Source: CAXBES01 sp963974915
Lineage (GTDB): Bacteria; Bacteroidota; Bacteroidia; Flavobacteriales; Flavobacteriaceae
Assembly (NCBI GenBank): GCA_963974915.1
Contig: CAXBES010000006.1
Span: forward strand, 1-64,000
Reading direction: 5' to 3'
Length of the DNA stretch: 64,000 nt
The notes below the pieces were generated by a model that was given only the letters and a program-made list of their open reading frames with translations, was not told the origin of the DNA and did not search any database. Position 1 is the stretch's first letter, and each line of letters starts with the position of its first letter. The translations under genes were made by a program, and so were the position numbers. Positions 22,824 through 32,485 of this stretch are shown piece by piece.

Positions 22824-25088
22824 TTATGCATTTTGCTTTTTTATCAAGTTTAAAGCAGACCCTTCACGATACCACTCAATTTGCGCTTCGTTATAGGTAT
22901 GATTTGCTTGAATAACATCTTTACTTCCATCACTATGGACAACCTCTATTGTCAATGGTTTATTAGGAGCAAAATCACTAATGTCTATAAAGTTGAAAGT
23001 ATCATCTTCCTGGATTTTATCATAGTCGGATTCGTTAGCAAAGGTTAATCCCAACATTCCTTGTTTCTTTAGGTTTGTTTCATGGATACGTGCAAACGAT
23101 TTAACCAGAACTGCTGCGACTCCAAGAAATCTGGGTTGCATGGCTGCATGTTCTCTCGAAGATCCTTCACCGTAATTATGATCTCCCACAACGATGGTTT
23201 TAATTCCTGCGGCCTTATATTCTCGCTGCACATCGGGAACTCCGCCATATTCACCATTTAGCTGATTCTTTACAAAATTAGTTTTCTTATTAAAAGCATT
23301 TATAGCTCCAATGAGCGTATTATTTGCGATATTATCTAAATGACCTCTAAATCTCAACCAAGGTCCTGCCATAGAAATATGATCTGTAGTACATTTTCCG
23401 AAGGCTTTAATTAATAGTTTTACACCTTGTAATTCACTATCCTCGATAGGAACGAATGGTTCTAAGAGTTGTAGTCGTTCCGATGTCTCACTTACCTTGA
23501 CATCTATACCGCTACCGTCTTCCACCGGAGCTAAATAACCATTGTCTTCAACATCAAAACCTTTAGGTGGCAGCTCAATTCCTCTTGGTATATCTAATTT
23601 AACTTCCTGTCCGTCTTCATTCAAGAGTGTGTCGTTCATAGGATCGAAGTCCAATCTACCCGAAATTGCTATTGCAGCAACCATCTCCGGAGAGCCAACA
23701 AAAGCATGTGTATTCGGGTTTCCATCTGCTCTTTTCGAAAAGTTTCTATTGAACGAGTGCACTATAGTATTCTTCTCATCTCCTTTTCTATCACTTCTGT
23801 CCCATTGTCCTATACAAGGACCACATGCGTTTGTAAAGACAGTAGCTCCAAGATTTTCGAATACATCCAGCAATCCGTCTCGTTCGGCGGTAAACCTAAT
23901 TTGTTCTGAGCCGGGGTTTATTCCAAAATCACTTTTCGGTTTTAATTTTTTATCGATCGCTTGTTGCGCAATTGAAGCAGCACGTGTTAAATCCTCATAA
24001 GATGAATTAGTACATGAACCTATAAGTCCCCAATCTACTTTAATTGGCCAATCATTTTTCTTTGCTTTTTCTCCAAGTTGCCCAACCGGAGTTGCCAGAT
24101 CCGGAGTAAATGGCCCGTTAAGATGCGGACGTAACTCGGTAAGATTGATTTCTATTACTTCATCGAAATATTGTTCAGGGTTAGCGTATACCTCATCATC
24201 TCCGGTAAGATATTCTCTAATTTTATTCGCTTCGTCTGCAATTTCTGCTCTATCTGTAGCTCTTAAAAAACGCTCCATGGAGTCGTCATAACCAAAGGTT
24301 GAGGTCGTTGCTCCTATTTCGGCACCCATGTTACAAATTGTACCCTTTCCGGTACAAGATAAATTCTTAGCTCCAGGTCCAAAATATTCTACAATTGCTC
24401 CGGTACCACCTTTTACCGTAAGGATCCCGGCAACTTTTAAGATCACATCTTTAGAGGCAGTCCAACCGTTTAGCTCACCCGTTAATTTTACACCAATAAG
24501 TTTTGGAAATTTTAATTCCCAAGGCATTCCTGCCATAACATCAACTGCATCTGCACCTCCTACTCCTACTGCTACCATACCCAATCCACCAGCATTTACT
24601 GTATGAGAGTCGGTTCCAATCATCATTCCTCCCGGAAAAGCATAATTTTCTAATACAACCTGATGAATAATACCGGCTCCAGGTTTCCAGAAACCAATAC
24701 CATATTTATTTGAAACAGATTCCAGAAAATCGAAAACCTCATTACTTGTTTCATTGGCTCTTTTAAGATCCTGAGCAGCACCTTGTTTTGCCTGAATTAA
24801 GTGATCACAATGCACGGTTGTTGGCACTGCAACTTTTTCCTTTCCTGCTTGCATAAACTGAAGTAATGCCATTTGAGCAGTCGCATCCTGACATGCAATA
24901 CGGTCCGGAGCAAAGTCAACATAGTCTTTCCCTCTTTTATACGCAGTTGATGGCATACCATCCCATAAATGATTATAAAGTATTTTTTCTGAAAGCGTTA
25001 GTGGCTTACCAACCACCTCACGTGCTTTATCTACTCGCTCAACCATTTGGGAATAGACCTTTTTAATCATATCTAAATCGAATGCCAT
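22824..25088 (-). CDS. Aconitate hydratase, mitochondrial-type
   Basis: Interconverts citrate and isocitrate in the TCA cycle. At 754 residues it has the length of the mitochondrial-type aconitase rather than the longer AcnA/IRP type. The three cluster cysteines are in GSCTNSSYEDL and NACGPCIGQW. Other landmarks are PTTVHCDHLIQAKQG, IGTDSHTVNAGGLGM and GDHNYGEGSSREHAAMQPR near the swivel domain. A -7 box lies about 70 nt upstream. The gene is monocistronic and shares the terminator at 22778 with the convergent C1q-like gene. Confidence 0.97.
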   Translation of the reverse strand: MAFDLDMIKKVYSQMVERVDKAREVVGKPLTLSEKILYNHLWDGMPSTAYKRGKDYVDFAPDRIACQDATAQMALLQFMQAGKEKVAVPTTVHCDHLIQAKQGAAQDLKRANETSNEVFDFLESVSNKYGIGFWKPGAGIIHQVVLENYAFPGGMMIGTDSHTVNAGGLGMVAVGVGGADAVDVMAGMPWELKFPKLIGVKLTGELNGWTASKDVILKVAGILTVKGGTGAIVEYFGPGAKNLSCTGKGTICNMGAEIGATTSTFGYDDSMERFLRATDRAEIADEANKIREYLTGDDEVYANPEQYFDEVIEINLTELRPHLNGPFTPDLATPVGQLGEKAKKNDWPIKVDWGLIGSCTNSSYEDLTRAASIAQQAIDKKLKPKSDFGINPGSEQIRFTAERDGLLDVFENLGATVFTNACGPCIGQWDRSDRKGDEKNTIVHSFNRNFSKRADGNPNTHAFVGSPEMVAAIAISGRLDFDPMNDTLLNEDGQEVKLDIPRGIELPPKGFDVEDNGYLAPVEDGSGIDVKVSETSERLQLLEPFVPIEDSELQGVKLLIKAFGKCTTDHISMAGPWLRFRGHLDNIANNTLIGAINAFNKKTNFVKNQLNGEYGGVPDVQREYKAAGIKTIVVGDHNYGEGSSREHAAMQPRFLGVAAVLVKSFARIHETNLKKQGMLGLTFANESDYDKIQEDDTFNFIDISDFAPNKPLTIEVVHSDGSKDVIQANHTYNEAQIEWYREGSALNLIKKQNA

Positions 25089-25157
25089 ATTATGTATATT
25101 TTTTGGGTTTGTCTTGTTTATAAATCATCCTAACAATCTTGTTAAAATGAAGTTTTG

Positions 25158-25165
25158 CAAATTTA
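25158..25165 (-). promoter_or_regulatory. -7 promoter element of aconitase
   Basis: TAAATTTG followed by CAAAAC on the minus strand; no TTG is found at 18-21 nt. The rest of the 281-nt gap up to 25369 is very AT-rich and shows no other feature. Confidence 0.4.
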
Positions 25166-25369
25166 CAAAATTTTAGAATAATTTAAAAATATTTAAAAAT
25201 AATGACTAAACACTGAGAATTATTCAATAATTACTCATTTTTAATAAATAATATTATCAAATATGTATATATTGATAGAGAAAATTGAGGATTTAGAAAT
25301 CTTTATCCAAATTGTACGGATAATATTTCAAAAGATGATTCGAAAAACTTAGTTGGTTTAAATACTGGA

Positions 25370-26323
25370 CTAGAATAGACTTCTTATAATTTCTTCAATA
25401 CTTAATCCTTCAGCTTCGGCTTTGTAGTTCTTTATCATTCTATGACGAAGGATACCGATGGCAGCTTTTTGAACATCCTCGATATCGGGAGAAAATTTTC
25501 CATTGAGAGCTGCGTTAGTCTTTGCAGCTAAGATAAGGTTTTGGGAGGCTCTGGGACCCGCTCCCCAATCGATGTAATTTTTCACTATTTCGGGAGCCGC
25601 CTGACTTTTAGGTCTGGTTTTGCCAACTAAAGTAACTGCGTATTCAATTACGTTATCGGCTACAGGAATTCGTCTAATAAGCTGTTGGTAATCTATAATT
25701 TCTTCCGAAGAAAACAGGGAATCAACCTTAGCAAAAGTACCTGTTGTTGTGGATTTAACGACTTCTACTTCTTCAGAAAACGACGGATAATCTAAATTAA
25801 TAGCAAACATGAATCGGTCTAATTGTGCCTCAGGTAACGGATAAGTCCCTTCTTGCTCAATAGGGTTCTGAGTTGCTAATACAAAATAGGGTAAGTCTAA
25901 TTTATAGTGATTTCCCGCCACGGTAACAGCTCTTTCCTGCATGGCTTCTAAAAGTGCCGCCTGCGTTTTAGGGGGAGTTCTATTAATCTCATCGGCCAAA
26001 ATAATATTAGCAAAAATTGGGCCTTTGATAAATTTGAATTCTCTATTCTGGTCCAATATTTCGGAACCCAGTATATCACTTGGCATCAAATCCGGCGTAA
26101 ACTGAATTCTTTTAAACTTAAGTCCTAACGCTTCGGCAACTGTATTAACCAATAGAGTTTTGGCTAAACCCGGTACTCCTATAAGTAATGCATGCCCTCC
26201 GGAAAAAACCGCTAGCAATACTTGCTCAACCACATCATCCTGGCCCACAATTACTTTCTTGATCTCTTGCCTTAAGGCAGTATATTTTATAACAAGTTGC
26301 TTTACAGCGTTTACGTCGGACAT
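25370..26323 (-). CDS. MoxR-family AAA+ ATPase
   Basis: A 317-residue AAA+ ATPase with Walker A GVPGLAKTLLVN, Walker B IILADEINRTPPKTQAALLE, sensor 1 LATQNPIEQEGTYPLPEAQLDR and the typical C-terminal lid. MoxR proteins act as chaperones that fit cofactors or metals, usually with VWA-domain partners. None is visible here. Instead it is the last gene of an operon with three SurA-like periplasmic chaperones, starting 8 nt after the stop of the third. No terminator is seen after it. Its substrate is unknown. Confidence 0.93.
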   Translation of the reverse strand: MSDVNAVKQLVIKYTALRQEIKKVIVGQDDVVEQVLLAVFSGGHALLIGVPGLAKTLLVNTVAEALGLKFKRIQFTPDLMPSDILGSEILDQNREFKFIKGPIFANIILADEINRTPPKTQAALLEAMQERAVTVAGNHYKLDLPYFVLATQNPIEQEGTYPLPEAQLDRFMFAINLDYPSFSEEVEVVKSTTTGTFAKVDSLFSSEEIIDYQQLIRRIPVADNVIEYAVTLVGKTRPKSQAAPEIVKNYIDWGAGPRASQNLILAAKTNAALNGKFSPDIEDVQKAAIGILRHRMIKNYKAEAEGLSIEEIIRSLF

Positions 26324-26331
26324 ACAGTTTA

Positions 26332-27816
26332 TTATTTGACTTTCTTCAACCAGTTACTAGCATACTCGCAATCGTGATAATCACTGTTTACGTTCACGTA
26401 GGTTTCTTTAATTTTCTTTTCTTGCCACTCTTCTATTGCTCTAATTTGCTTTTCTTTTAAGGCAAGTTCTTTTACCTTCTCATAGTCCTTAACATAATCT
26501 GCCGGATGTTCTTCATATCGATTAGTTACGGTGAGGATCTTAAACTTACTTCTTCCGGTTCGATCTCTATCGCTATATACTTTAGAAACCTCTCCTTCTT
26601 TTAAATTATATACTTGAGCACTTAGCGTCGGATCCATTTTAGTGAGATCGAAACGAGTATCGAAAGTAGCTGGATTTACAAGCTGACCGCCATTATTACG
26701 AGTTTCTTTTTCATCAGAATACAATCTGGCAGCTTCGGCGAATTCAATTTTATTAGCGACAATATTACTTCTTATTGTATCTATTTTAGCTTTGGCTTCT
26801 TCAATAACACTCTGCGATACATCCGGGAATAACAATATGTGACGAACATCTACTTCCTGACCTCTAATTTTTTCCACATACAAAATATGAAAACCAAATT
26901 CAGTTTCGAATGGCTCACTAACCTCCCCTTCCAGTAAAGAAAAAGCCTGATCTTTAAATTCTTTAGCCATAGGACCGTTTCTTCTTATTCCTTCGTATAA
27001 ACCACCTCTTGACGCAGAACCCGGATCTTTACTATAAAGTACGGCTTTCGTGGCAAAGCTAGAACCATTTTCCAGCACATCTGCTCTCAGCTCGTTTAAA
27101 CGATCAATAACATCTTGTTTCGCTTCTTCAGTGATTTCAGGTTCAACCACAATTTGAGCAACTTCAACCTCTGCACTAAAAACGGGTCTGTCGGCTTCAG
27201 GTATAGAAAAGAAAAATTCTCTTACCTCCTCTGGTGTTACCTCAACCGCTTCTACTATTTTCGCTTGCATTCTGTTGGCCAGTTCAATGTTTTTCTTTGC
27301 ATCGAAAAGATCTTTTTTAAGGGCTGCCATATTTTCTTTACGATAAAAGTTCACGACTTTCTCTTCACTTCCTATCTCACTCACCATATACTGTATAAGC
27401 TGATCTACCTGTGGAGAAATTTCGGCGTCGGAAACCATGATACTATCAATTTTTGCATGGTGTAAATAAAGCTTATCTTCCATAAGTTTACCCATTAACT
27501 GACATCTAGTAATTCCTTCAATTGAAACACCCGTACTTTGTAGCTCTATATAACTCTTATCGATGTCGCTGTCTACAATTACATATTCCCCAATTACAGC
27601 AGAAACACCCTCTGCCTTGTATCGCTTAAAAGGAGTTTTCACAGTATCAACTGTGGTAACCATAGTTTCTTCAACAGGAGTTTTTTCTTTTACAACACCG
27701 GTACTATCTACCGCAATTACCTCCTGTCCGGTCATTATCCCGGCCAGTAGCATAAAAAATGTGAGTATTAGATTATTGATTTGAATAGGTTTCGAAGTTT
27801 TTATTTTCAATAGCAT
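26332..27816 (-). CDS. SurA-like periplasmic peptidyl-prolyl isomerase
   Basis: A 494-residue outer-membrane protein chaperone. A signal-like N-terminus (NLILTFFMLLAGIMTGQ) is followed by a SurA-N chaperone domain and two parvulin domains. The first spans about 215-330, with VAQIVVEPE, FATKAVLYSKDPGSASRGG and FGFHILYVEKI. The second starts at VDVRHILL. A C-terminal helix ends the protein. Its start codon overlaps the upstream gene by 44 nt, unusually long, so a later start cannot be excluded. It belongs to the operon with two related genes and moxR and should help fold beta-barrel proteins. Confidence 0.9.
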   Translation of the reverse strand: MLLKIKTSKPIQINNLILTFFMLLAGIMTGQEVIAVDSTGVVKEKTPVEETMVTTVDTVKTPFKRYKAEGVSAVIGEYVIVDSDIDKSYIELQSTGVSIEGITRCQLMGKLMEDKLYLHHAKIDSIMVSDAEISPQVDQLIQYMVSEIGSEEKVVNFYRKENMAALKKDLFDAKKNIELANRMQAKIVEAVEVTPEEVREFFFSIPEADRPVFSAEVEVAQIVVEPEITEEAKQDVIDRLNELRADVLENGSSFATKAVLYSKDPGSASRGGLYEGIRRNGPMAKEFKDQAFSLLEGEVSEPFETEFGFHILYVEKIRGQEVDVRHILLFPDVSQSVIEEAKAKIDTIRSNIVANKIEFAEAARLYSDEKETRNNGGQLVNPATFDTRFDLTKMDPTLSAQVYNLKEGEVSKVYSDRDRTGRSKFKILTVTNRYEEHPADYVKDYEKVKELALKEKQIRAIEEWQEKKIKETYVNVNSDYHDCEYASNWLKKVK

Positions 27817-28627
27817 CTTTAGTAATATCTTTTTCTAGTTTTTTGATCAACTCGAGCTTTCTCTTGTTTAAAATAATTTGCTCGATCGTAGGTTTTATAT
27901 AGGAAAGAGGCGCAATATCGCCCGGCTGTAACATATCCTCAATTTTCACCAAATATACTCCTAATGAATCTTGTAATTGTGCAAAATTAGATTTTTTTAA
28001 CACTTGATTACTGTGCACAGACAAAGCAGGAAGCACATTAATAAGCGCAGCTTTTTTCACCCAGGTGGAGTCGTTGAAATTATAGGACCTGAACTTTAAA
28101 CTAAGTTCATTCAGCTCTTCTTTATCTTCAGCATTGAATCGTTGCAACAATTCCCGAGATCTGGCTAGATTTGAATAGTTCTCATCTACCTGAATATACC
28201 GCACTTTTAGCAATTCCTCTTTTAACCTGAAAGTTTCATTGTACCTTTCATAATAGGAGGTGTATTCTTCAGCAGAAATATTGCTATCCAATTGCTTATT
28301 CACGATCGCATTTTTATACGCTTCAGAATATAAGTCATTCTTATACTCATTTACCAGTCGCTCGTAGGTATCCAATTGCGACTGAGACAAATTGATCTTG
28401 GCCTGATCAATAAGCAATCGTTGAGTTGCCCACCTTTTTATATAATTATTTACAATTAAAATGCTGTCCTCTTCCGAAGTAGAACCCGAAATCAAATCGG
28501 ATAGATCCTTTTTATATAAAAAAGAATTATTAACACGCGCTACAGGAATCTCTTGTGTTCCCTGTTTAAAATAGTCACAGGATACAAAAAACAGTAAAAA
28601 AATAGACAGAATTCCTATTCTATACAT
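27773..28627 (-). CDS. SurA/PpiD-like chaperone lipoprotein without an isomerase domain
   Basis: A 284-residue lipoprotein: MYRIGILSIFLLFFVSC gives a lipidated C17. The rest resembles the SurA N-terminal chaperone part: VARVNNSFLYKKDLSDLI, then IVNNYIKRWATQRLLIDQAK, then long helices. I see no parvulin signature of the FGYHI or GGxLG kind. It would act as a holdase anchored to the membrane. It sits between two full isomerases and overlaps both: 1 nt with the upstream gene (TAATG) and 44 nt with the downstream one. Confidence 0.85.
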   Translation of the reverse strand: MYRIGILSIFLLFFVSCDYFKQGTQEIPVARVNNSFLYKKDLSDLISGSTSEEDSILIVNNYIKRWATQRLLIDQAKINLSQSQLDTYERLVNEYKNDLYSEAYKNAIVNKQLDSNISAEEYTSYYERYNETFRLKEELLKVRYIQVDENYSNLARSRELLQRFNAEDKEELNELSLKFRSYNFNDSTWVKKAALINVLPALSVHSNQVLKKSNFAQLQDSLGVYLVKIEDMLQPGDIAPLSYIKPTIEQIILNKRKLELIKKLEKDITKDAIENKNFETYSNQ

Positions 28628-30585
28628 TAAGAGTCGATTTCTTTTTTAACTCGTTTTAAGGTCTTTTTATTGATTTTAACATCATATTTTTCCCGTAACG
28701 ATTCGATCCAGGTCTTTTCGAGGTAATTCTGATAGTCACTCATCACTCTACCACGCACCGAATTCAGAGGTTTGGTTCCTGCAGGAAGCACATTGTTAAT
28801 ATTGAGAACGGTAAATCCGTTATCTGTTGTATAGACTTCAGAAACACCTTTTTTTGCTTCAATATTAGTCGGGAGTTCGCGATCACCAATTTCAAAAACA
28901 CCTTCCGAAATTATAACGTTTATTTCATCATCTTTATTGAGACTTGTTTTAATCTCTTCAGAATTTTTTCCCTGCTTCAACATTTTTTGTGCTTCTGAAA
29001 CGAGTTTCTCATCTGTTCCTGAAACGACAATAGCATCTACACGTTCTTTCCAAAGATAATTGTGCTTTTCTTTCTCGTAAAAATTTACCAAACCAATAGA
29101 ATCCTGCTTAGCCTTATTCCAAACATTATTATTCATAACATCGAATATGAGCAATCCATTTCTGTACTCATCAATAACACCGGCATACTCCTCATTTTCT
29201 TTCTCTAATTCATCTTTAAAATAATTCTTCAGCTCTTGTGCTTCAAATTCGTCGAAATAATCTGACAATAACAATGCTTTACTTTTATAAGGCTTCGATT
29301 TTTTTTGATACTCGACAATAAACGCGGCGAAATCATTATAATCGAGAGAACGATTCCCAATAGTAAATAACCTTTTGTTATCAGATTCTCCAATAGGTTC
29401 AAAAGACCAGGCACGTTGTAAAACTTCATCGGTTACGAAAGTCTCGAAAAAGGGATTGTAATCATTTTCTTTATTAAAACCGTACTTTTCTTTAATCTTA
29501 TCGTTGATCGCGGTGGTAATTATGACCGAACGGTCCCCTTTCTCAACTCTCTTCATTAATCGTGCCTTCTCGTCTTCGAAGCTGGGTGTAGTATGCTTTT
29601 CTTCCAATCTTATGATATGATATCCAAAGGCACTTTTTACAGGTTTTGTATAATCTCCCGGATTTTTCAAACTATAAGCTGCTTCTTCAAACTCATCAGA
29701 TCTAAGATCACCTTTACTAAAAGGGTTAAGCTTCCCACCTCTTTGTCCGGAATTTTTATCTTCGGAATATTGTCTTGCGATGCTTTCAAAATCCTCACCC
29801 TGTTGAAGCATACTGTACAACTCATTAATTCTCTCCTCGGGATCGAAAGTACGTTCGGCTGTGTTTGCCGTGATCATAATATGTGATACTGTTATTTTCG
29901 GACTACGTTTTCTTCTATCGTTTACTTTAATAAGGTGATACCCGTACCGTGTTCTCACAATTTCAGAAACTTCTCCTACTTTGGTGTTATAAGCCATAGA
30001 TTCGAAAGGATAAACCAATGAGAATACCGTGAAATATCCCAGTTTCCCACCTGTTTCTTTAGCATTTGGTTCTTCCGAATGTTGCTTTGCCAAGGTTTCA
30101 AAATCTTCGCCCTTTTTTATTCGGTCATGTAACGCTTTAATCTTGTTATAAGCTTTTAATGTATCCTGAGGAGAATCTTCGTAACTGGCGGTAATTAAAA
30201 TATGGTCTGCGTTTATTTCCTCCAAACCTCTTTCATAGGCTTCTATCGCTAAGTCTTCGGTTACCTGCTTTTCAAAAAGGTAATTCCTGCTTAATTGATC
30301 TCTATACTTATTGTATTCTCTCTGGTAAGCGCCAACCTCATCCAGATCCTGAGCATAAGCTTCGGCAACTTTCAATTTGTAATCGATAAAAAGATCCAAG
30401 TAACCGTCTACACTTTTCTGAGATTCATCTTTTACTAAATCTAAATTTTTATTGTAAACTCTCTTGAATTCTGAAACATAAACCGGTTCATCATTTATTG
30501 TAAGAAGAACATCTTTTTTCTTTTGTGAAAAAAGTTGTGAACCGCACATAAAAAGCAATAAGAATAATACAGTAAAATTTTTCAT
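28627..30585 (-). CDS. Periplasmic peptidyl-prolyl isomerase with two parvulin domains
   Basis: A 652-residue exported folding factor with signal MKNFTVLFLLLFMCGSQLFSQ. Two parvulin domains follow a chaperone segment. The first is marked by ADHILITASYE, ETGGKLGYF and YGYHLIKVNDRR, the second by VSHIMITA, GQRGGKLNPF and FGYHIIRLEEK. The C-terminal ~300 residues hold a further helical and parvulin-like region. A longer frame begins at 30648, but that TTG is the promoter's -33 box, so 30585 is the start. First gene of the four-gene chaperone/MoxR operon. Confidence 0.92.
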   Translation of the reverse strand: MKNFTVLFLLLFMCGSQLFSQKKKDVLLTINDEPVYVSEFKRVYNKNLDLVKDESQKSVDGYLDLFIDYKLKVAEAYAQDLDEVGAYQREYNKYRDQLSRNYLFEKQVTEDLAIEAYERGLEEINADHILITASYEDSPQDTLKAYNKIKALHDRIKKGEDFETLAKQHSEEPNAKETGGKLGYFTVFSLVYPFESMAYNTKVGEVSEIVRTRYGYHLIKVNDRRKRSPKITVSHIMITANTAERTFDPEERINELYSMLQQGEDFESIARQYSEDKNSGQRGGKLNPFSKGDLRSDEFEEAAYSLKNPGDYTKPVKSAFGYHIIRLEEKHTTPSFEDEKARLMKRVEKGDRSVIITTAINDKIKEKYGFNKENDYNPFFETFVTDEVLQRAWSFEPIGESDNKRLFTIGNRSLDYNDFAAFIVEYQKKSKPYKSKALLLSDYFDEFEAQELKNYFKDELEKENEEYAGVIDEYRNGLLIFDVMNNNVWNKAKQDSIGLVNFYEKEKHNYLWKERVDAIVVSGTDEKLVSEAQKMLKQGKNSEEIKTSLNKDDEINVIISEGVFEIGDRELPTNIEAKKGVSEVYTTDNGFTVLNINNVLPAGTKPLNSVRGRVMSDYQNYLEKTWIESLREKYDVKINKKTLKRVKKEIDS

Positions 30586-30618
30586 TTTTTCAGTTAATAT
30601 GTTATTAATTAAGCCTCG

Positions 30619-30648
30619 CAAAAATAACAAAAACCTGTAGTTACGCAA
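30619..30648 (-). promoter_or_regulatory. Promoter of the SurA-like / MoxR operon
   Basis: On the minus strand TTG (30646-30648), a 19-nt spacer and TATTTTTG (30619-30626) followed by CGAGG. This matches the consensus exactly and fixes the downstream start codon. Confidence 0.75.
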
Positions 30649-30751
30649 GCTTTAAGATGAACGTTTTTAACAGGTAATTAGTGTAATTGCTTCAATTTAA
30701 ATATGCTTGATTTTTTGTAAATTGCTAAAACAACCAATCCAACAATTAAAT

Positions 30752-31210
30752 ATGAAATATACATCAGAGATAACAATAAATCTACCTCGGGAGGAAGTGA
30801 TCAGGAAATTAGATAACCCCGAAAACATGAAACATTGGCAAAAGGGACTTATCAATTATTCACTCCTTACTGGCAATCCAGGTGAAGATGGTGCTAAAAT
30901 GTTGTTGGAGTACCAAATGGGGAAAAGAAACATAGTACTTACCGAAACCATACTTAAGAACAAATTTCCAACCGAATTTCATGCCATTTACGATGCAAAA
31001 GGTGTGCACAATATTCAGAAGAATTATTTTCACGAGATTGATGCAAACACCACCAAATGGGTTTCCGAAACGGAGTTTCAATTTGGTGGATTTATGATGA
31101 AAGTTATGGGGACACTAATGCCGGGAGCTTTTAAGAAACAATCGAAACAATACTTAACCGACTTTAAGAACTTTGCCGAAAAAGGTACCTCTGTTGCCAA
31201 CCAAAAATAA
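30752..31210 (+). CDS. SRPBCC-family (START/Bet v1-like) protein
   Basis: A 152-residue cytoplasmic protein. Its N-terminus, MKYTSEITINLPREEVIRKL, followed by DNPENMKHWQKGLINY, is the usual beginning of a SRPBCC ligand-binding fold, and the C-terminus forms the long final helix (KKQSKQYLTDFKNFAE). Ligand unknown. I start at ATG 30752; the frame extends to a TTG at 30707 that adds nothing conserved. The stop overlaps the next start by one base (TAATG), so it is coupled to two further small genes. Confidence 0.82.
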   Translation: MKYTSEITINLPREEVIRKLDNPENMKHWQKGLINYSLLTGNPGEDGAKMLLEYQMGKRNIVLTETILKNKFPTEFHAIYDAKGVHNIQKNYFHEIDANTTKWVSETEFQFGGFMMKVMGTLMPGAFKKQSKQYLTDFKNFAEKGTSVANQK

Positions 31211-31449
31211 TGGAAAGAATTAAACTAATATGGGATTTTAAAGGACCCAACGCCCTCCCTATCGCACAACATCATGTTACTCACCTGAAAGAATTTATTC
31301 AGGCAGAAGGTTTGGAGAATTCCTTTTGTGAAACCGAATCCATATCCTCAAATCACTGTATAGCCTTCATGGTAGTAAACAAAGAGCATATGGATTCTCT
31401 TCGAGAAAGATTAAAACCCAACCGCGGACAAATTTTTACAGAAGAATGA
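31210..31449 (+). CDS. Small conserved-looking protein of unknown function
   Basis: I do not recognise this 79-residue protein. It has no signal or membrane segment and is mildly basic. It contains three Cys/His-bearing patches (AQHHVTHLKEF, NSFCETE, SNHCIAFMVV). The predicted pattern alternates helix and strand, compatible with a small ferredoxin-like or acylphosphatase-like fold, but that is a guess. It is translationally coupled on both sides: 1 nt overlap with the SRPBCC gene and 4 nt (ATGA) with the DinB-like gene. The tight coupling is the best evidence that it is real. Confidence 0.75.
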   Translation: MERIKLIWDFKGPNALPIAQHHVTHLKEFIQAEGLENSFCETESISSNHCIAFMVVNKEHMDSLRERLKPNRGQIFTEE

Positions 31450-31889
31450 TCTCGTTTTTCACAGATAAATTAGAATACAATTACGAATGCAATGAGCAGA
31501 TCTTCGCTTTATGCATCGCGTTCCCTGAAGCATATTCAACAAAAGCTGAAAAATTATTATCGCATACCATAAATGCGCATCACATCTGGAATGCAAGAAT
31601 TTTGGGGCTTGCAACCAATACATCTGTTTGGCAGCAACATTCGTTAGAAGAATTACATAAACACAACTTACAATGTAAAAATGATTCACTTAAAATACTG
31701 AAAGAGCAAAACCTCTTCAGTTCTGTCACCTATAAAAATTCAAAAAATGAAGCTTACGAAAACAAAACAGAAGATATTCTGTTTCATATCATAAACCACA
31801 GTACCTACCATCGTGCTCAGATAATGAGCGAACTGAAATTAAATGGCGCTACTCCTATTAGCACAGATTTTATATTCTTTAAACGTTAA
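31446..31889 (+). CDS. DinB-like four-helix-bundle protein
   Basis: A 147-residue protein of the DinB/YfiT superfamily, named after a damage-inducible Bacillus gene. Members bind a metal through three histidines and some are thiol transferases. Candidate ligands here are in LLSHTINAHHIWNARI and FHIINHSTYHRAQIMSELK. It ends the three-gene coupled group with the SRPBCC protein and the 79-residue protein. Reaction and thiol partner are unknown. A second superfamily member lies at 55906-56442. Confidence 0.85.
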   Translation: MISFFTDKLEYNYECNEQIFALCIAFPEAYSTKAEKLLSHTINAHHIWNARILGLATNTSVWQQHSLEELHKHNLQCKNDSLKILKEQNLFSSVTYKNSKNEAYENKTEDILFHIINHSTYHRAQIMSELKLNGATPISTDFIFFKR

Positions 31890-31959
31890 CAGGAACAAAA
31901 TCTGTTTACAGAAAGTTTAAATTATAGTATCATTGCACTTTAATTCAAATAAAAATATT

Positions 31960-32463
31960 ATGAAAATTGTGAAGTTCTTATTTCTGTTTCTAAGTATTTC
32001 GGCTTTCGCACAATCGAAAGTTGGTACTGTAGATGTAGACTTTATCTTATCGAAAATGCCCGAATTACCTGCTATACAAAAGGATGTTGAAACCTACGGA
32101 AAAAGCTTAGAGGCAGATCTTAGTAAAAAATATGAAGCATATAATTTGCTAGTGGAAGCTTATAAAAAAGAAGAAGCCGGATATACCAATGAGGTGAAAC
32201 TTCAGAAGCAAAAAGAAATAACTGATTCTGAAAATGACATTGCTAAATTTCAGCAAAACGGTTCGAAAATGGTCGCGTTAAAAAGAGACGAAGTTTTAAG
32301 ACCACTTTATGCGAAAATTGGTGAAGCATTGGAAAAAGTTGCCAAAGCCGAAGCGTTCACTCAAGTGCTTCAAATTAATAATGATCTGGTTTATCTTGAA
32401 CCGGAATACGACTTAACCGTTAAGGTTTTAAATGAAATGGGGATAGAGTTCAAACCTGAATAG
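31960..32463 (+). CDS. OmpH/Skp-family periplasmic chaperone
   Basis: A 167-residue exported coiled-coil chaperone. Signal peptide MKIVKFLFLFLSISAFAQ is followed by SKVGTVDVDFILSKMPE, the OmpH/Skp start, and a long alpha-helical hairpin (about 40-120) rich in Lys and Glu. It holds unfolded outer-membrane proteins in the periplasm. The frame opens earlier at a TTG (31933), but that TTG is the end of a -7-like box (TATCATTG), so ATG 31960 is preferred. It is convergent with guaB and shares a terminator with it. Confidence 0.88.
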   Translation: MKIVKFLFLFLSISAFAQSKVGTVDVDFILSKMPELPAIQKDVETYGKSLEADLSKKYEAYNLLVEAYKKEEAGYTNEVKLQKQKEITDSENDIAKFQQNGSKMVALKRDEVLRPLYAKIGEALEKVAKAEAFTQVLQINNDLVYLEPEYDLTVKVLNEMGIEFKPE

Positions 32464-32485
32464 ACTCTTTCCGAAGTAAAAAATT

